Source of the DNA: Algoriphagus algorifonticola
GTDB lineage: Bacteria > Bacteroidota > Bacteroidia > Cytophagales > Cyclobacteriaceae
Assembly (NCBI RefSeq): GCF_007655305.1
Contig: NZ_VLOG01000055.1
Span: 94,232-158,231, forward strand
DNA length: 64,000 bases
Direction of reading: 5' to 3'
Positions 50,142 through 59,682 of the stretch are shown here, one piece after another (position 1 is the first letter of the stretch; each line of letters starts with the position of its first letter). Below the pieces are notes generated by a model. The model worked only from the letters and a program-made list of their open reading frames with translations. It was not told where the DNA came from and did not search any database. A program made the position numbers and the translations under genes.

Positions 50142-51572
50142 ATGTCAAAATTTAAAACTGCCCCTGAGGACATTGTTCCTTTTGTTCAGAAGTTTGCCTT
50201 CGGCGCAGGTAACCTCGCTAATCAGTTGTTCCCGGCCGCTTTGGGAGCATTTATGTATTACCTGGTGGTTGCCTATAAAATGGACCCACTGGATGCTGCC
50301 TTACTCTCATCCATCCCCCGTCTTTTGGACGCAATCACCGACCCAGTTATGGGCTATGTCACGGATAATACTCGCTCCAAATGGGGTCGTAGAAAACCCT
50401 ATATCTTTTTGGGCTCCTTCATTGCAGGAATCACCTTTATCATGATGTGGCAGCTCAATCCAGAAGACTCTTCCAACTTTCATTTTTGGTACATCCTGAC
50501 CTTATCCTTTGTATTCTATATAGGTTACACCATTTTCGCCACACCTTTGATTGGGCTCGGGTATGAAATGACTTCCGATTATAATGAGCGAACTCGCTTA
50601 ATGGCCTCTTCTCAAATCATAGGGCAGTTAGCCTGGATGATAGCTCCCTGGATTTGGTGGGTTATTGCGCAGCCTAATATTTTTCCAACCCAAACTCAGG
50701 GGGTAAGAACGGTGGCAATTGTAACTGGTATTGCCTGCCTGATTCTCGCCTTGCTTCCTTCTATTTTTTGTAAAGAAATAGATCAAACCAATCTAACCGG
50801 TCAATCTAATCTATCCCTTAAAGACTTTAAAAAGAACATGCTGAATCTTTTCAAGGGGATGAAAGAGATTTTAACCAATCAGCAATTTTTGAGGGTATGT
50901 GGAGCTACTTTTTTGGTATTTAACGGTTTTCAGATCGTAGCTCAATTTTCATTGTTCATTATTGTGTATTACATGTTCAATGGTGATTATGGAGTAGCTG
51001 GTCAATGGCCTGCCTGGTATAATACCTTAGCTGCAGCCTCCACCATGTTTTTGGTAATTCCTATTATCACCAAGTTAGCCACCAAGTATGGTAAAAAGAA
51101 TGCATTCATTATTTCAACTTTTATATCCATTATTGGCTATGGCATAAAATGGTGGGGCTTCAATCCAGAGATCACTTGGCTGATGTTTATCCAAGTTCCC
51201 TTCATGTCATTCGGGATTGGGGGCTTATTCACTTTAATGATGAGTATGACTGCCGACCTATGCGATCTGGATGAATTGAGAAATGGAATGCCTCGGAAAG
51301 AGGGAACCTTCGGAGCTGTTTATTGGCTCATGGTAAAAATTGGGTCTGCGATTGCCCTGACTCTCAGCGGAATGATCCTTTCATTTGTCGGTTGGGATCA
51401 AAACCAGCCTACCCAGACTTTGGAAACTCTCACTAACCTCAGAATTGCAGACGTAATTGTACCTATAGTTGCCGCCCTGCTGGCCGTAGTGACGATGTGG
51501 AATTATAATGTCACCGAGGAGCGTGCCAATGAAATACGGAATGAGTTGATAAAAAGAAGAGGAAGACTTTAA
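50142..51572 (+). CDS. GPH-family sugar:cation symporter (MFS)
   Basis: A 476-aa, 12-helix protein. The glycoside-pentoside-hexuronide signature IPRLLDAITDPVMGYVTDNTRSKWGRRKPYI lies near residue 50, with a second-half motif in RNGMPRKEGTFGAVYWL. It imports oligosaccharides or disaccharides with a cation across the inner membrane; the operon partners suggest beta-glucan fragments. It replaces a SusC/SusD pair here. Confidence 0.88.
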   Translation: MSKFKTAPEDIVPFVQKFAFGAGNLANQLFPAALGAFMYYLVVAYKMDPLDAALLSSIPRLLDAITDPVMGYVTDNTRSKWGRRKPYIFLGSFIAGITFIMMWQLNPEDSSNFHFWYILTLSFVFYIGYTIFATPLIGLGYEMTSDYNERTRLMASSQIIGQLAWMIAPWIWWVIAQPNIFPTQTQGVRTVAIVTGIACLILALLPSIFCKEIDQTNLTGQSNLSLKDFKKNMLNLFKGMKEILTNQQFLRVCGATFLVFNGFQIVAQFSLFIIVYYMFNGDYGVAGQWPAWYNTLAAASTMFLVIPIITKLATKYGKKNAFIISTFISIIGYGIKWWGFNPEITWLMFIQVPFMSFGIGGLFTLMMSMTADLCDLDELRNGMPRKEGTFGAVYWLMVKIGSAIALTLSGMILSFVGWDQNQPTQTLETLTNLRIADVIVPIVAALLAVVTMWNYNVTEERANEIRNELIKRRGRL

Positions 51573-51730
51573 AACCCAATCAAGAGGCTGTCTCTTTAAT
51601 AGCTCTATTGTCAGCCTGAGTCTTAAATGTTCTTCGATCATATAAATAATGGTATGACAGGGTCATCCAAAATGGATTCGTCTGTTGTTATTTCACAATT
51701 GAAATCCATTCCTTTTAGAAAAACTTATTT

Positions 51731-51840
51731 ATGGAGGGCGCGGTGGGCTGACGCAGCAGCGGGCCAGCGTCCGGCCCAGTGCGGTTGGAGCTTTGCTGCG
51801 TCTTGAACTTTTGGTTCTTTTGGTTCAAGCCAAAAGAACA
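51731..51840. repeat. GC-rich structured repeat element
   Basis: A patch of much higher GC than its surroundings. It contains two inverted repeats: GACGCAGCA (51750-51758) with TGCTGCGTC (51794-51802), and GTTCTTTTGG (51814-51823) with CCAAAAGAAC (51830-51839, 6-nt loop). I recall similar sequences as dispersed copies in Bacteroidota genomes, but this cannot be checked here. No ORF is supported. Confidence 0.65.
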
Positions 51841-51913
51841 AAGAGAAAAAATCAAAATGCTAAATTGAAGCAGGAAGTCCTTAGTCTAGTTAAAACTAAT
51901 TTTAAAGAACAAA

Positions 51914-51954
51914 GAATTAAATTCCGAAATAATTGAAATTTCGGAATTTAATTC
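51914..51954. repeat. Perfect 17-bp inverted repeat
   Basis: GAATTAAATTCCGAAAT (51914-51930), 7-nt loop, exact reverse complement (51938-51954). There is no T-tract, so it is not a typical terminator. It lies 115 bp downstream of the DUF3820 stop and could be an mRNA 3' structure or a protein-binding palindrome. Confidence 0.75.
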
Positions 51955-52068
51955 AACCTGTCATTGATAAAGGATTCGAAGGCCATTACTATCGTTGTGG
52001 CCTAAATTTAGATCCCGTACAATCGTCGGAATGTTCAATGTGACAAATTGGACTTTTGAGAAAGTCTT

Positions 52069-52293
52069 TTATTTTTGAGGATACTTCCTTTTAAGATCAC
52101 TTAAAATTTGCTCCAGCCCGTTCAACCTGATTTCATAGAGGGTATGTAAGCACATCCCCAATTTCCCCTCAGGAAATCCCTGTCCATGCATCCAGACCAA
52201 GTAGTGTTCTGGCACATCACAAAGTAAACGGCCCTTATACTTTCCAAAAGGCATTCTCTTGGTCACTAAATCAATCAGTATTTCTGGGTTCAT
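52069..52293 (-). CDS. DUF3820 family protein
   Basis: A 74-aa cytosolic protein with the DUF3820 core MPFGKYKGRLLCDVPEHYLVWM and a helical tail. Members have been annotated as putative quorum-sensing-regulated virulence factors, without a known mechanism. Single gene. Confidence 0.87.
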   Translation of the reverse strand: MNPEILIDLVTKRMPFGKYKGRLLCDVPEHYLVWMHGQGFPEGKLGMCLHTLYEIRLNGLEQILSDLKRKYPQK

Positions 52294-52474
52294 CCGATAA
52301 AACTAATTGGAAGAAGGAGAATAAAGGAAAATAGAAGTGAAATATTCTCTTTTTCTGCAATTTCCCCTGAATTTGGATTCTAAAAAATGTACGCAAACGG
52401 CTAAGCTTAGGACAAGAAAGTACCGCTGATATAAATAAGATTCCCACCCCGCTTAAGCAGCTGTACTTTGCACT

Positions 52475-54691
52475 ATGCTAAGAAAAATACTATTTATTTT
52501 AGTTTTTAGTTTAAGCTTAGGTGGTCTTTCTGCTCAGGATATTATTTTCAAAAGAGTTTCACAACCTATAGAAATAGACGGAGAGATTGATGAGGCGTGG
52601 AACCTTGCGGATTCTGCCTATAATTGGATGCAATATTTCCCTTTCGACTCTGCTTTGGCTGTTAATCAATCGGTAGCTAAAGTGCTTTTTGATGATAAAA
52701 ACATCTATGTTTTAGGAATTCTATACAGCAATAACCAAGACAGAAAATATGTCACCCCTTCCTTAAGACGGGATTTCAGAGGGGCAGCAAATGACAACTT
52801 TACAGTCATTTTTGACACATTTCAGGATAGAACCAATGCATTTACTTTTGGAATCAATCCATTTGGCGTAAGAAGAGAAGGTTTGGTCGCAAATGGTGGA
52901 ACGGGAGAAAGTTCATTCAGTTTGGATTGGGATAATGTTTGGAAAGGAGAAGCCAAGCAGTATAATGGCTATTGGGTAGCAGAAATGGCTATTCCGCTGA
53001 ATTCCCTAAGATTCAATGAAGGTCAGAAGGAGTGGAATATAAATTTTTACCGAATTGACAGTGAAAGTGCCGAAAGATCTACCTGGGCACCCATTTCCAG
53101 AAATTTCACGCTCTTTAATCTAGCAGTATTGCGTGTTGCACAGTGGGAAGAACCCACCAAGAAATCCGGAAAAAACCTTTCATTTATCCCCTATATATCA
53201 GGCAATTCCAGTAAGAATTTTGAAAATAAAACTGATGCTGTAACTGGTTTCAACGCAGGGTTTGATATTAAATATGGTATCACTCCCGGGTTGAACCTGG
53301 ACTTAACTGTTAATCCGGATTTTTCCCAGGTTGAAGTCGATCAGCAGGTCACCAATTTGGATAGGTTCGAGATTTTCTTTCCTGAAAGAAGACAATTCTT
53401 TCTGGAAAATGCAGACCTATTTTCGAATTATGGAAATAGAGGTACCCGACCTTTTTTTAGCAGAAGAATTGGCGTATCCAGAGATGAAAGCACCGGACAG
53501 AATATACAATCGCCTATTCCCTTTGGAGCCAGAATCAGTGGAAAGGCCAATGACAATCTCCGGGTAGGAATTCTAAGCATGCAGGTCTCCGATGACCAAG
53601 CTGCAAGCTTACCTTCCTATAATTATTCTATGGTTTCTTTGCAGCAAAAAGTATTTACCAGATCGAATATCTCTGCTTTCCTGGTCAATAAGCAAACTTT
53701 CCAGAGCAGAGAAAAATATGCTGATAGCCTGTACAATGCTTGGGATAGGACTTTTGGAGTAGACTACAATTTAGCTTCAGCAAATAACCGGATAAATGGT
53801 AAGTTCTTCTACCATCAAAATATCAATCAGGTAGCAAAAGACAGTGCCTTTGCAATGGGTGTGGAACTTGAATACAATGTACCAAAGTGGTCTTTGGAAA
53901 TGCGCTCTCAATCTGTTGGTTCCAATTATGCTCCTGAAGTAGGCTTTGTCCGAAGAACAGACATCCGACAATTAGCCATGACTTACCGCCGCAGCTTCTT
54001 CCCTTCTTCGGGAGGAGTTCAGCGACACGGACCTGGCTTTGACTTTGACATGGTAGGAAATAATACCTATGGATTTTTGGACTGGGATGTCAATTTATTA
54101 TATGACATCAATTGGAAATCCTCGGCGCGGTTTTCTTTGCGGGCGAGAAGGCAATACACCTATTTGTTCAGAGGCTTTGATCCCAGCGGATCAGACGGGC
54201 TCGCTTTACCTGCCAATACCGAATACACCAATAATTTGATCATAGCGAGGTATAGTTCTGATGAAAGAAAAATCATTTCTTTCAACTTGGGCACCCGATC
54301 CGGAGAATACTTCAACGGGACGAGAATTAACTTGGAGGGGAGCGTTCAGTGGAGATATCAACCTTTAGGCTTTACCAGTATAGACTTCGAATTCAACCGA
54401 ATCCGACTTCCGAGACCCTATAGTGATTCCAATCTATTTTTAATCGGACCGAGGTTCGATTTCACCTTCAGCAAGCAACTTTTTTGGACCACCTTTGTCC
54501 AATACAATAGCCAAATCGACAATGTGAATATCAATTCCAGGCTCCAATGGCGTTTTGCTCCGGTTTCAGATATTTTCTTGGTTTACACGGACAATTATTT
54601 GGCAGAAATGAATCCGGATGGATTTATTGAGTTTGGGAGTTCCAAATCCCGAGCAATAGTCTTTAAAATGACTTATTGGTTGAATCTTTGA
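52475..54691 (+). CDS. DUF5916 outer-membrane protein with CBM9-like N-terminal domain
   Basis: 738 aa. The signal peptide is LRKILFILVFSLSLGGLSAQ. The CBM9-like domain (about 25-210) has IEIDGEIDEAWNLADSAYNW and FTFGINPFGVRREG. The DUF5916 beta-barrel domain (about 235-738) has LDLTVNPDFSQVEVDQQVTNLDRFEIFFPERRQFFLENADLF, SPIPFGARISGK and a barrel end in FKMTYWLNL. Common in Bacteroidota; probably binds or handles surface polymers, but the function is untested. Confidence 0.9.
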   Translation: MLRKILFILVFSLSLGGLSAQDIIFKRVSQPIEIDGEIDEAWNLADSAYNWMQYFPFDSALAVNQSVAKVLFDDKNIYVLGILYSNNQDRKYVTPSLRRDFRGAANDNFTVIFDTFQDRTNAFTFGINPFGVRREGLVANGGTGESSFSLDWDNVWKGEAKQYNGYWVAEMAIPLNSLRFNEGQKEWNINFYRIDSESAERSTWAPISRNFTLFNLAVLRVAQWEEPTKKSGKNLSFIPYISGNSSKNFENKTDAVTGFNAGFDIKYGITPGLNLDLTVNPDFSQVEVDQQVTNLDRFEIFFPERRQFFLENADLFSNYGNRGTRPFFSRRIGVSRDESTGQNIQSPIPFGARISGKANDNLRVGILSMQVSDDQAASLPSYNYSMVSLQQKVFTRSNISAFLVNKQTFQSREKYADSLYNAWDRTFGVDYNLASANNRINGKFFYHQNINQVAKDSAFAMGVELEYNVPKWSLEMRSQSVGSNYAPEVGFVRRTDIRQLAMTYRRSFFPSSGGVQRHGPGFDFDMVGNNTYGFLDWDVNLLYDINWKSSARFSLRARRQYTYLFRGFDPSGSDGLALPANTEYTNNLIIARYSSDERKIISFNLGTRSGEYFNGTRINLEGSVQWRYQPLGFTSIDFEFNRIRLPRPYSDSNLFLIGPRFDFTFSKQLFWTTFVQYNSQIDNVNINSRLQWRFAPVSDIFLVYTDNYLAEMNPDGFIEFGSSKSRAIVFKMTYWLNL

Positions 54692-54708
54692 TTCAAACTG
54701 CAAAAATA

Positions 54709-54742
54709 AAAGCTAGCCTTCTTGCAAAGACTGGCTTTTTTT
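54709..54742 (+). terminator. Terminator after the DUF5916 gene
   Basis: AAAGCTAG (54709-54716) pairs with CTGGCTTT (54731-54738, one G-U), T8 tail. It runs directly into the first tRNA-Ser tail copy. Confidence 0.75.
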
Positions 54743-54760
54743 TGCAGAGAGGAAGGGATT
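54743..54760 (-). repeat. tRNA-Ser 3' tail, copy 1
   Basis: TGCAGAGAGGAAGGGATT on the plus strand is the complement of a tRNA-Ser-like 3' end: T-stem CCCTT, acceptor CCTCTCT, discriminator G. The following bases (GGTCGTACG, then CTCAGCCATGCCACTCAACCTCTC at about 54769-54792) resemble a rearranged D-arm and 5' acceptor, suggesting a decayed tRNA-Ser. Confidence 0.6.
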
Positions 54761-54872
54761 GGTCGTACGCTCAGCCATGCCACTCAACCTCTCGCGAATC
54801 TCCCTTCGGTCGATTTCAAACCCGAGGGTTCTCATCCCTTCTTTGCCGACAACCTAGAACTTTACATAAAAT

Positions 54873-54926
54873 AAAAAAGTCAACCTTATCGCTAAAGTTG
54901 ACTTGCAGAGAGGAAGGGATTCGAAC
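54873..54926 (-). repeat. Terminator hairpin plus tRNA-Ser 3' tail, copy 2
   Basis: Hairpin AAGTCAAC (54877-54884) / GTTGACTT (54897-54904), then TGCAGAGAGGAAGGGATT at 54904-54921 and CGAAC to 54926, which extends the tail into the T-loop. Read on the minus strand this is a tRNA 3' end followed by its intrinsic terminator, without the tRNA body. Confidence 0.65.
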
Positions 54927-55329
54927 TATTTACGAAATATGTTGAAAATCAATATGTTACAAAACAAATAATCGGGTATGCAAATAATTACACAAAATTT
55001 AATTAGACGTTTTCTAATTCCATTAAAATTATAGACTGTAGATTTTATTTCCAACCATTTTTATAAAAGTTTTCGAACCTCCTAAATTTTATCACGATTT
55101 TGTTGTATACAAAAGAGGATAAAATATTGACCACTTTATGTTTCTGAATTCCCGCCATTCCCTTTTCCCCATACGTTACGTTCCTCTTTCGGGAAGCAGA
55201 ATTGGCTGTAAATCGGGTTTTTTGCAGCCCTTGCCCTGATTCCTTGTTGTTTTTTAAGGTGGATTCAGGGCAACTGCTTTTCAATTTTTTGAAAATGGTA
55301 GGTGAACTTGAATTACAGAATGAGGCAGC
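54927..55329. other. Gene-free AT-rich stretch
   Basis: About 400 bp without a credible ORF or RNA. The short frames here have no family resemblance. It probably consists of decayed accessory DNA next to the IS66 remnant. Confidence 0.5.
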
Positions 55330-55861
55330 CCTTTATGACCTCTTAGGCTTTACACTACACTTCCTGTCCCGATCTTCGGGATCGCAAAGAACGAATAGTT
55401 TATAGCCGATAAAGGTCTGATCCTTTTCTTAATTGCATTCTTGCTGATTTCGAGCATTCCATTCAAGAGATTTTTAGAAAGTTTTTCCTAACGGGTCATG
55501 GTATAGGTTAGATTTTAGCAATCACACTTTTTGGAGGCACTTTGACTAGTTTTCTATGAGCCATTTGGAAAAGGCATCCAATACCGGCGATGAATTGTCA
55601 AGCTTATAGCCCCACACACACAGGGCTTAAGCGATTGTCCCGGCAGTAACCTTCCATCTCCTCAAGCTTTCCAAGAAAGGCAAGTACTAGCTTTGCCCTT
55701 ATTTCGTAGGTTTGTTATGCATTAAAGAATTCACGGCATGAATATGATCTGCGACACAGATGGGCACCTCATTTTGTTTTCCATATTGGCCATAAACTGC
55801 ATATCCATCGCTTTGGATATAGCCTCTGAAGTCCTCTAATACCCTTTTGAAAGCAAATTTC
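55330..55861 (-). pseudogene. Degenerate IS66-family transposase (TnpC) fragment
   Basis: Minus-strand translation with frame changes gives recognisable IS66 blocks in the right order. They are VLEDFRGYIQSDGYAVYGQYG (55772-55846 region), LGKLEEMEGYCRDNR, SPVLDAFSKWLIEN then VPPKS (about 55510-55600), and NAIKKRIRPL (about 55400-55450). Multiple stops and frameshifts make it non-functional. The palindrome TCCCGATCTTCGGGA (55367-55381) lies in its 3' part. It abuts the 3' end of the protease pseudogene. Confidence 0.7.
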
Positions 55862-58051
55862 TCACCTATCTACCAATATTTTTCTAGAAATGACTCCTTC
55901 GTTTATGGCTAAATGTATGATATACACTCCCTTTGGTAAATCTTTCACATCTATTCTTTTTGGAGATCCCACAATTTTTTGATTTGAGTTTTTCAATAAT
56001 TTCCCGTTTAAATCAAAAATACTATATCCATGGATTTCAAAGTTTTCATCAACATCGAATTTGTTGTTTTTTGGAAAGATTGATATCGACTCACTTGCTG
56101 GATTTGGACTAATTTCAATTTCTCGACAATTCTGACAATTATTTACTGTAACATACAAGGAAGATGATTGGCCTGAGGCACAAGAATTGACGGGGATAAC
56201 AGTAACATTGCCACTAGAAGGCCCTACTGTAACTGTAATAGAATTTCCTAAACCATTACCGCCTCCGGTCCACCCACTGGGTAATTGCCAATTATAACTT
56301 GTTGCTCCGGGAACTGCTTGAACCGAGTATGTAATTATACTATAAGTATAAACGTAAGTTCCTCCAGAAATTGATCCTGCTCCGCTCGGTTTTCCTACTC
56401 TAAACGTTTTGTCATAGGTTTTAGAATTACACAACCCAGAGACAGTGAATCTAATTTTAATCTCTCCTGAGACAGAAGTGTTTGAAATAGAAACATTCGC
56501 ACTTTTACCTGTTCCTGATGATGGTGAAGACAAAAGTGAAGCCCCCTGAATAATTGACCAGCTAACTGACAAATCTAGAGGTGCATTTTGCAAAGTAAAA
56601 GTGGAACTGCTACAAACTAAATCAGGGCCGTTAACAGAAGGGAAAATCTTACTTCCTGGAGTACTCGTAATGGTATTAATTGCAACAATGCCTTCATTAT
56701 TTGGGTCTAAATATGAACACAAGAACGACCATGAGCGACTAAGCCTTACAGAATATACTTCATATGATGTAAAATCAGAACAGTTTAGAACAGATTCTGC
56801 ACCATATAGAGAACCTATAACGCGTTTATTTTGGTTTAGAGTAGGACTTCCAGAACTAATCGTTTCTGGAAATCAATTTGTTAGCATATACTTCCATATT
56901 CCATAAGAAACACCAGGCTCCACTAATAATTCAGGCGTTGCTGGGCCACCTAGCATGTACTTTTGGACATCTCCTAGAGGATGGTGAATACCGTGAATAG
57001 TAGGGATTGTTTCATCAATTATACTCCACCCTAAATAAGACACTGGGTTGTTATTAAAAACTCTGCTGGTTCCCGGATTAGTAGATAATTCAACCAATCT
57101 TAAATCATTAGATCCATCAAACCCCAGTTGAGTAGCTCCTTGGATAAAATACATTTGCGATCCGTTTGTTGTAGGAGTACATTGAGGGCTCTTGTAATGA
57201 AAAATATATCTCATATTTGATAATAAAATTTCAGATAAGCCATGAATCATAGAAAGAAAAAGAGCCCTCTTATTTTGAGATCCATTGTTAATCAAAAATC
57301 CTGTTCCATGAAACGAAATATTTCCTCCAGACCAATTTTCGGAATAAGTCATAAGAGCAACTGCTTTTGACTCCAAATTTAGTCCAGTAAAGCATACTAT
57401 ATTTTCTAAACATGATGAGGAACAACCATAACCGTAACAATTAATTCCCTCTATTTTTGCAGCATCGAATTTATTAACCCCAAAAAAGTCAAAAATTACG
57501 TGTCCGATATTAGAAATTTGGACTTTACTTGGAGAAGTTTCATTTACTCCTTCGATTAATAAAATCCTGATTTTATCGCCCGGAATGAAACCTGGATCAA
57601 AATTATTTGACCTAAAAATATCTTCTGAAATTATTGGGCCTAAAATATACGATTCTTCATCATTAATAATATAAAGTTGAGCGCTTTTAGACAATTCGAT
57701 ATGGCTAAAATTAACACTCAATGTGTTGGAACCAGGAGAAGAGATCTCAATTTCTCGAAAATTCACCTCTCCATTCCTTACCTTTGGAATCGAATCAAAA
57801 CTTAAATTAAAAATCAGGGTTTTACCAATGTCAAGAGGCTTATCTAATGAAGTATGATTCTGAATTCCTAAAAACAATTCTGTAATTGAACGATCTTTGT
57901 CTGGAAATTCTGGTACAAATGAAGTTTTAAAGGATGAAACTTTTGATGGAATTTGTGAAGGATCCACCTTTTCTACTTTTGCTTGTGCAATTGTTTCAGT
58001 TAGTTGAAAATTGAAATAAATAAAAACTGAGAGGAGTAAATACTTTTTCAT
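55862..58051 (-). pseudogene. T9SS-exported trypsin-like serine protease interrupted by one in-frame TGA
   Basis: One 729-codon frame broken only by TGA at 56873-56875 (codon 393). The signal peptide is KKYLLLSVFIYFNFQLTETIAQ. A trypsin-like/lysyl-endopeptidase domain has His270 (SMIHGL), Asp316 (GSNDLRL) and Ser400 (SSGSP), with spacings close to chymotrypsin. Ser400 lies 7 codons after the stop, so the truncated product (392 aa) lacks the nucleophile. Ig-like modules and a type-A T9SS sorting domain (PNPASESISIFP, DLPKGVYIIHL) follow. The rest shows no decay, so the stop is recent, read through, or a sequencing error; the lost codon may have been Trp (TGG). Confidence 0.82.
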
Positions 58052-58251
58052 AAGCTTTGCGTTAAAATAATTAAATGTTAATTTACATAAAGATTCGCGT
58101 CAATGCGAGTTTTCCAATTAAACATGGGTTAAAAACCAAAATGCTTTCTGTGAATTGTGGTCTGTCGTCGCGCATCCCCATAATTCGTTATTATCAATTT
58201 CTAACAGAGTTTCGGAATATTAGTATAATTAAAATAAAATTTCAGGAAATC

Positions 58252-59031
58252 ATGCAAACTAAGGCCTTTTTATTTTTCTTGATAATCATCTTATCAGGTT
58301 GCGAAATCACGGAAAGTCAAAATCCCCCTATATTTACCTTGGAGGATGAACTTAAAGAAGTATTGGCAATGCCGCTTGTTTCTCCTTCAGGCAAATTGAG
58401 TAAAGTGGTCACTTATGGAGGAAACTCTGATAAGGTTTATGGATCCATCGAAATATATTATCCAGCCATTGGGAATATTAGCGTGCATATTCAAAAGGAT
58501 CAAAATCAAGATACTTTAGGGATAACTCTTAATTATTTCAGTGGAGAGCAAATGGAAACCTCTCATTTCTTTCAATATCAAGAAGGGAAGGCAAATTGGT
58601 TTTCCTCACGGGAGATCCAACTTACGTCTGAGAATCTCCTCGATAAAATTTTCCTCACCAGTGAAAATCGAGAAAGAAGTCTTCTTGCCCAATATCACTA
58701 TAATTCTCAAAATCAATTAGTTCAGGTTGAGTATCCTAATGAAAACGGGGCTGCTTTGGAGGTTTATGAATATGATGAATTTGGTAGAATTTCAAAAGAA
58801 TGGAAATCCGCAATGGGCCAGGAAGAATTCAAAATCGATTATCTGGTATATCGCTATAATGATGACCTTCTTGTAGCTAAAGAATCAGGAATAAGAGGAA
58901 CAATTACTGATGAGAGAGAAGATGCTTTCCAGTATTTTTATGATTCAGAAGGAAAATTGATTATTCAAAAAGAATACGATCCTTATTTTGGATTCCAACA
59001 AAAAAGTCGAACTGAGTATTTCTACCACTAA
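58252..59031 (+). CDS. Hypothetical lipoprotein with YD-like repeats
   Basis: 259 aa from the ATG at 58252 (AGGAAA ribosome-binding site just upstream), which places a lipoprotein signal first (KAFLFFLIIILSGC). The in-frame extension to 58075 looks non-coding. The body is beta-rich with RHS/YD-like turns: YHYNSQNQLVQVEYPNENG, EYDEFGRISKEWK and YFYDSEGKLIIQKEYD. It resembles the DUF4595-type lipoproteins of Bacteroidota; function unknown. Confidence 0.7.
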   Translation: MQTKAFLFFLIIILSGCEITESQNPPIFTLEDELKEVLAMPLVSPSGKLSKVVTYGGNSDKVYGSIEIYYPAIGNISVHIQKDQNQDTLGITLNYFSGEQMETSHFFQYQEGKANWFSSREIQLTSENLLDKIFLTSENRERSLLAQYHYNSQNQLVQVEYPNENGAALEVYEYDEFGRISKEWKSAMGQEEFKIDYLVYRYNDDLLVAKESGIRGTITDEREDAFQYFYDSEGKLIIQKEYDPYFGFQQKSRTEYFYH

Positions 59032-59557
59032 AAAAAAAGGAAGAATGATTTTAGAATTGGTAGGCAGCTAGTCTCAAGCATCGAAATTAGTGCTTTTTTT
59101 CTATGATTTAGGCTATTTACCAGCACACCTTGATTTCACAAAGGTAATTGTGGCCGGAAACCAAAACCTTGAATTCTTAAAAGATTTGGCAGTTATATCC
59201 AGTCGAACTTCTATTTGGTTTATAGGTGAGTCTTTGTTTGTTTGGGTTAGGTTACTTTATACTCCAACAGCGACGAGGTATCTGAATTCCTACAATTATT
59301 AGGTCTGATGGCACTTAACTGCATTGTCCCTCCAAAATAAATTTCGTTCAACAAAAAGAACGCCCAAACTATTCAAAAGAAAGAAGCTGATCATTCGATG
59401 ACAGCGAAAGATTAACCTAATGAACATTTAAGTCGGATTGAAAAACTTTTTCCCATATCTCTGATTAAGGGTGAGATTTCAGCCTGATGTGCTGGCTTTG
59501 ACAGGTTTTAGCAACGAAGATGTGAAATATTTGATCAGTTATTTTATGATTATCAAC
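59032..59557. other. Gene-poor stretch left of the IS4 element
   Basis: Contains a 70-codon frame at 59090-59302 without recognisable similarity, and a plus-strand fragment reading FQPDVLALTGFSNEDVKYLISYFMIIN that runs up to the IS4 left end (about 59474-59557). The latter may be part of a gene cut by the element. No intact gene seen. Confidence 0.4.
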
Positions 59558-59682
59558 TACTGTCGTCCGAGAACAAAAGTTGGTAAAACAATTTCTTCTA
59601 GGAATAGTGCAATATTAAAGATGGGAAACTAAAAAGCTATCCCATCTTAGTTACATTGTTGTTTCGAACAAGAAATAACAAT

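Noticed and set aside
30568..51572. MFS genes at 30.6 and 37.3 kb as parts of the glucan system
   Set aside because: They are far from the glucan operon, in separate units with their own terminators; only the GPH transporter is linked.
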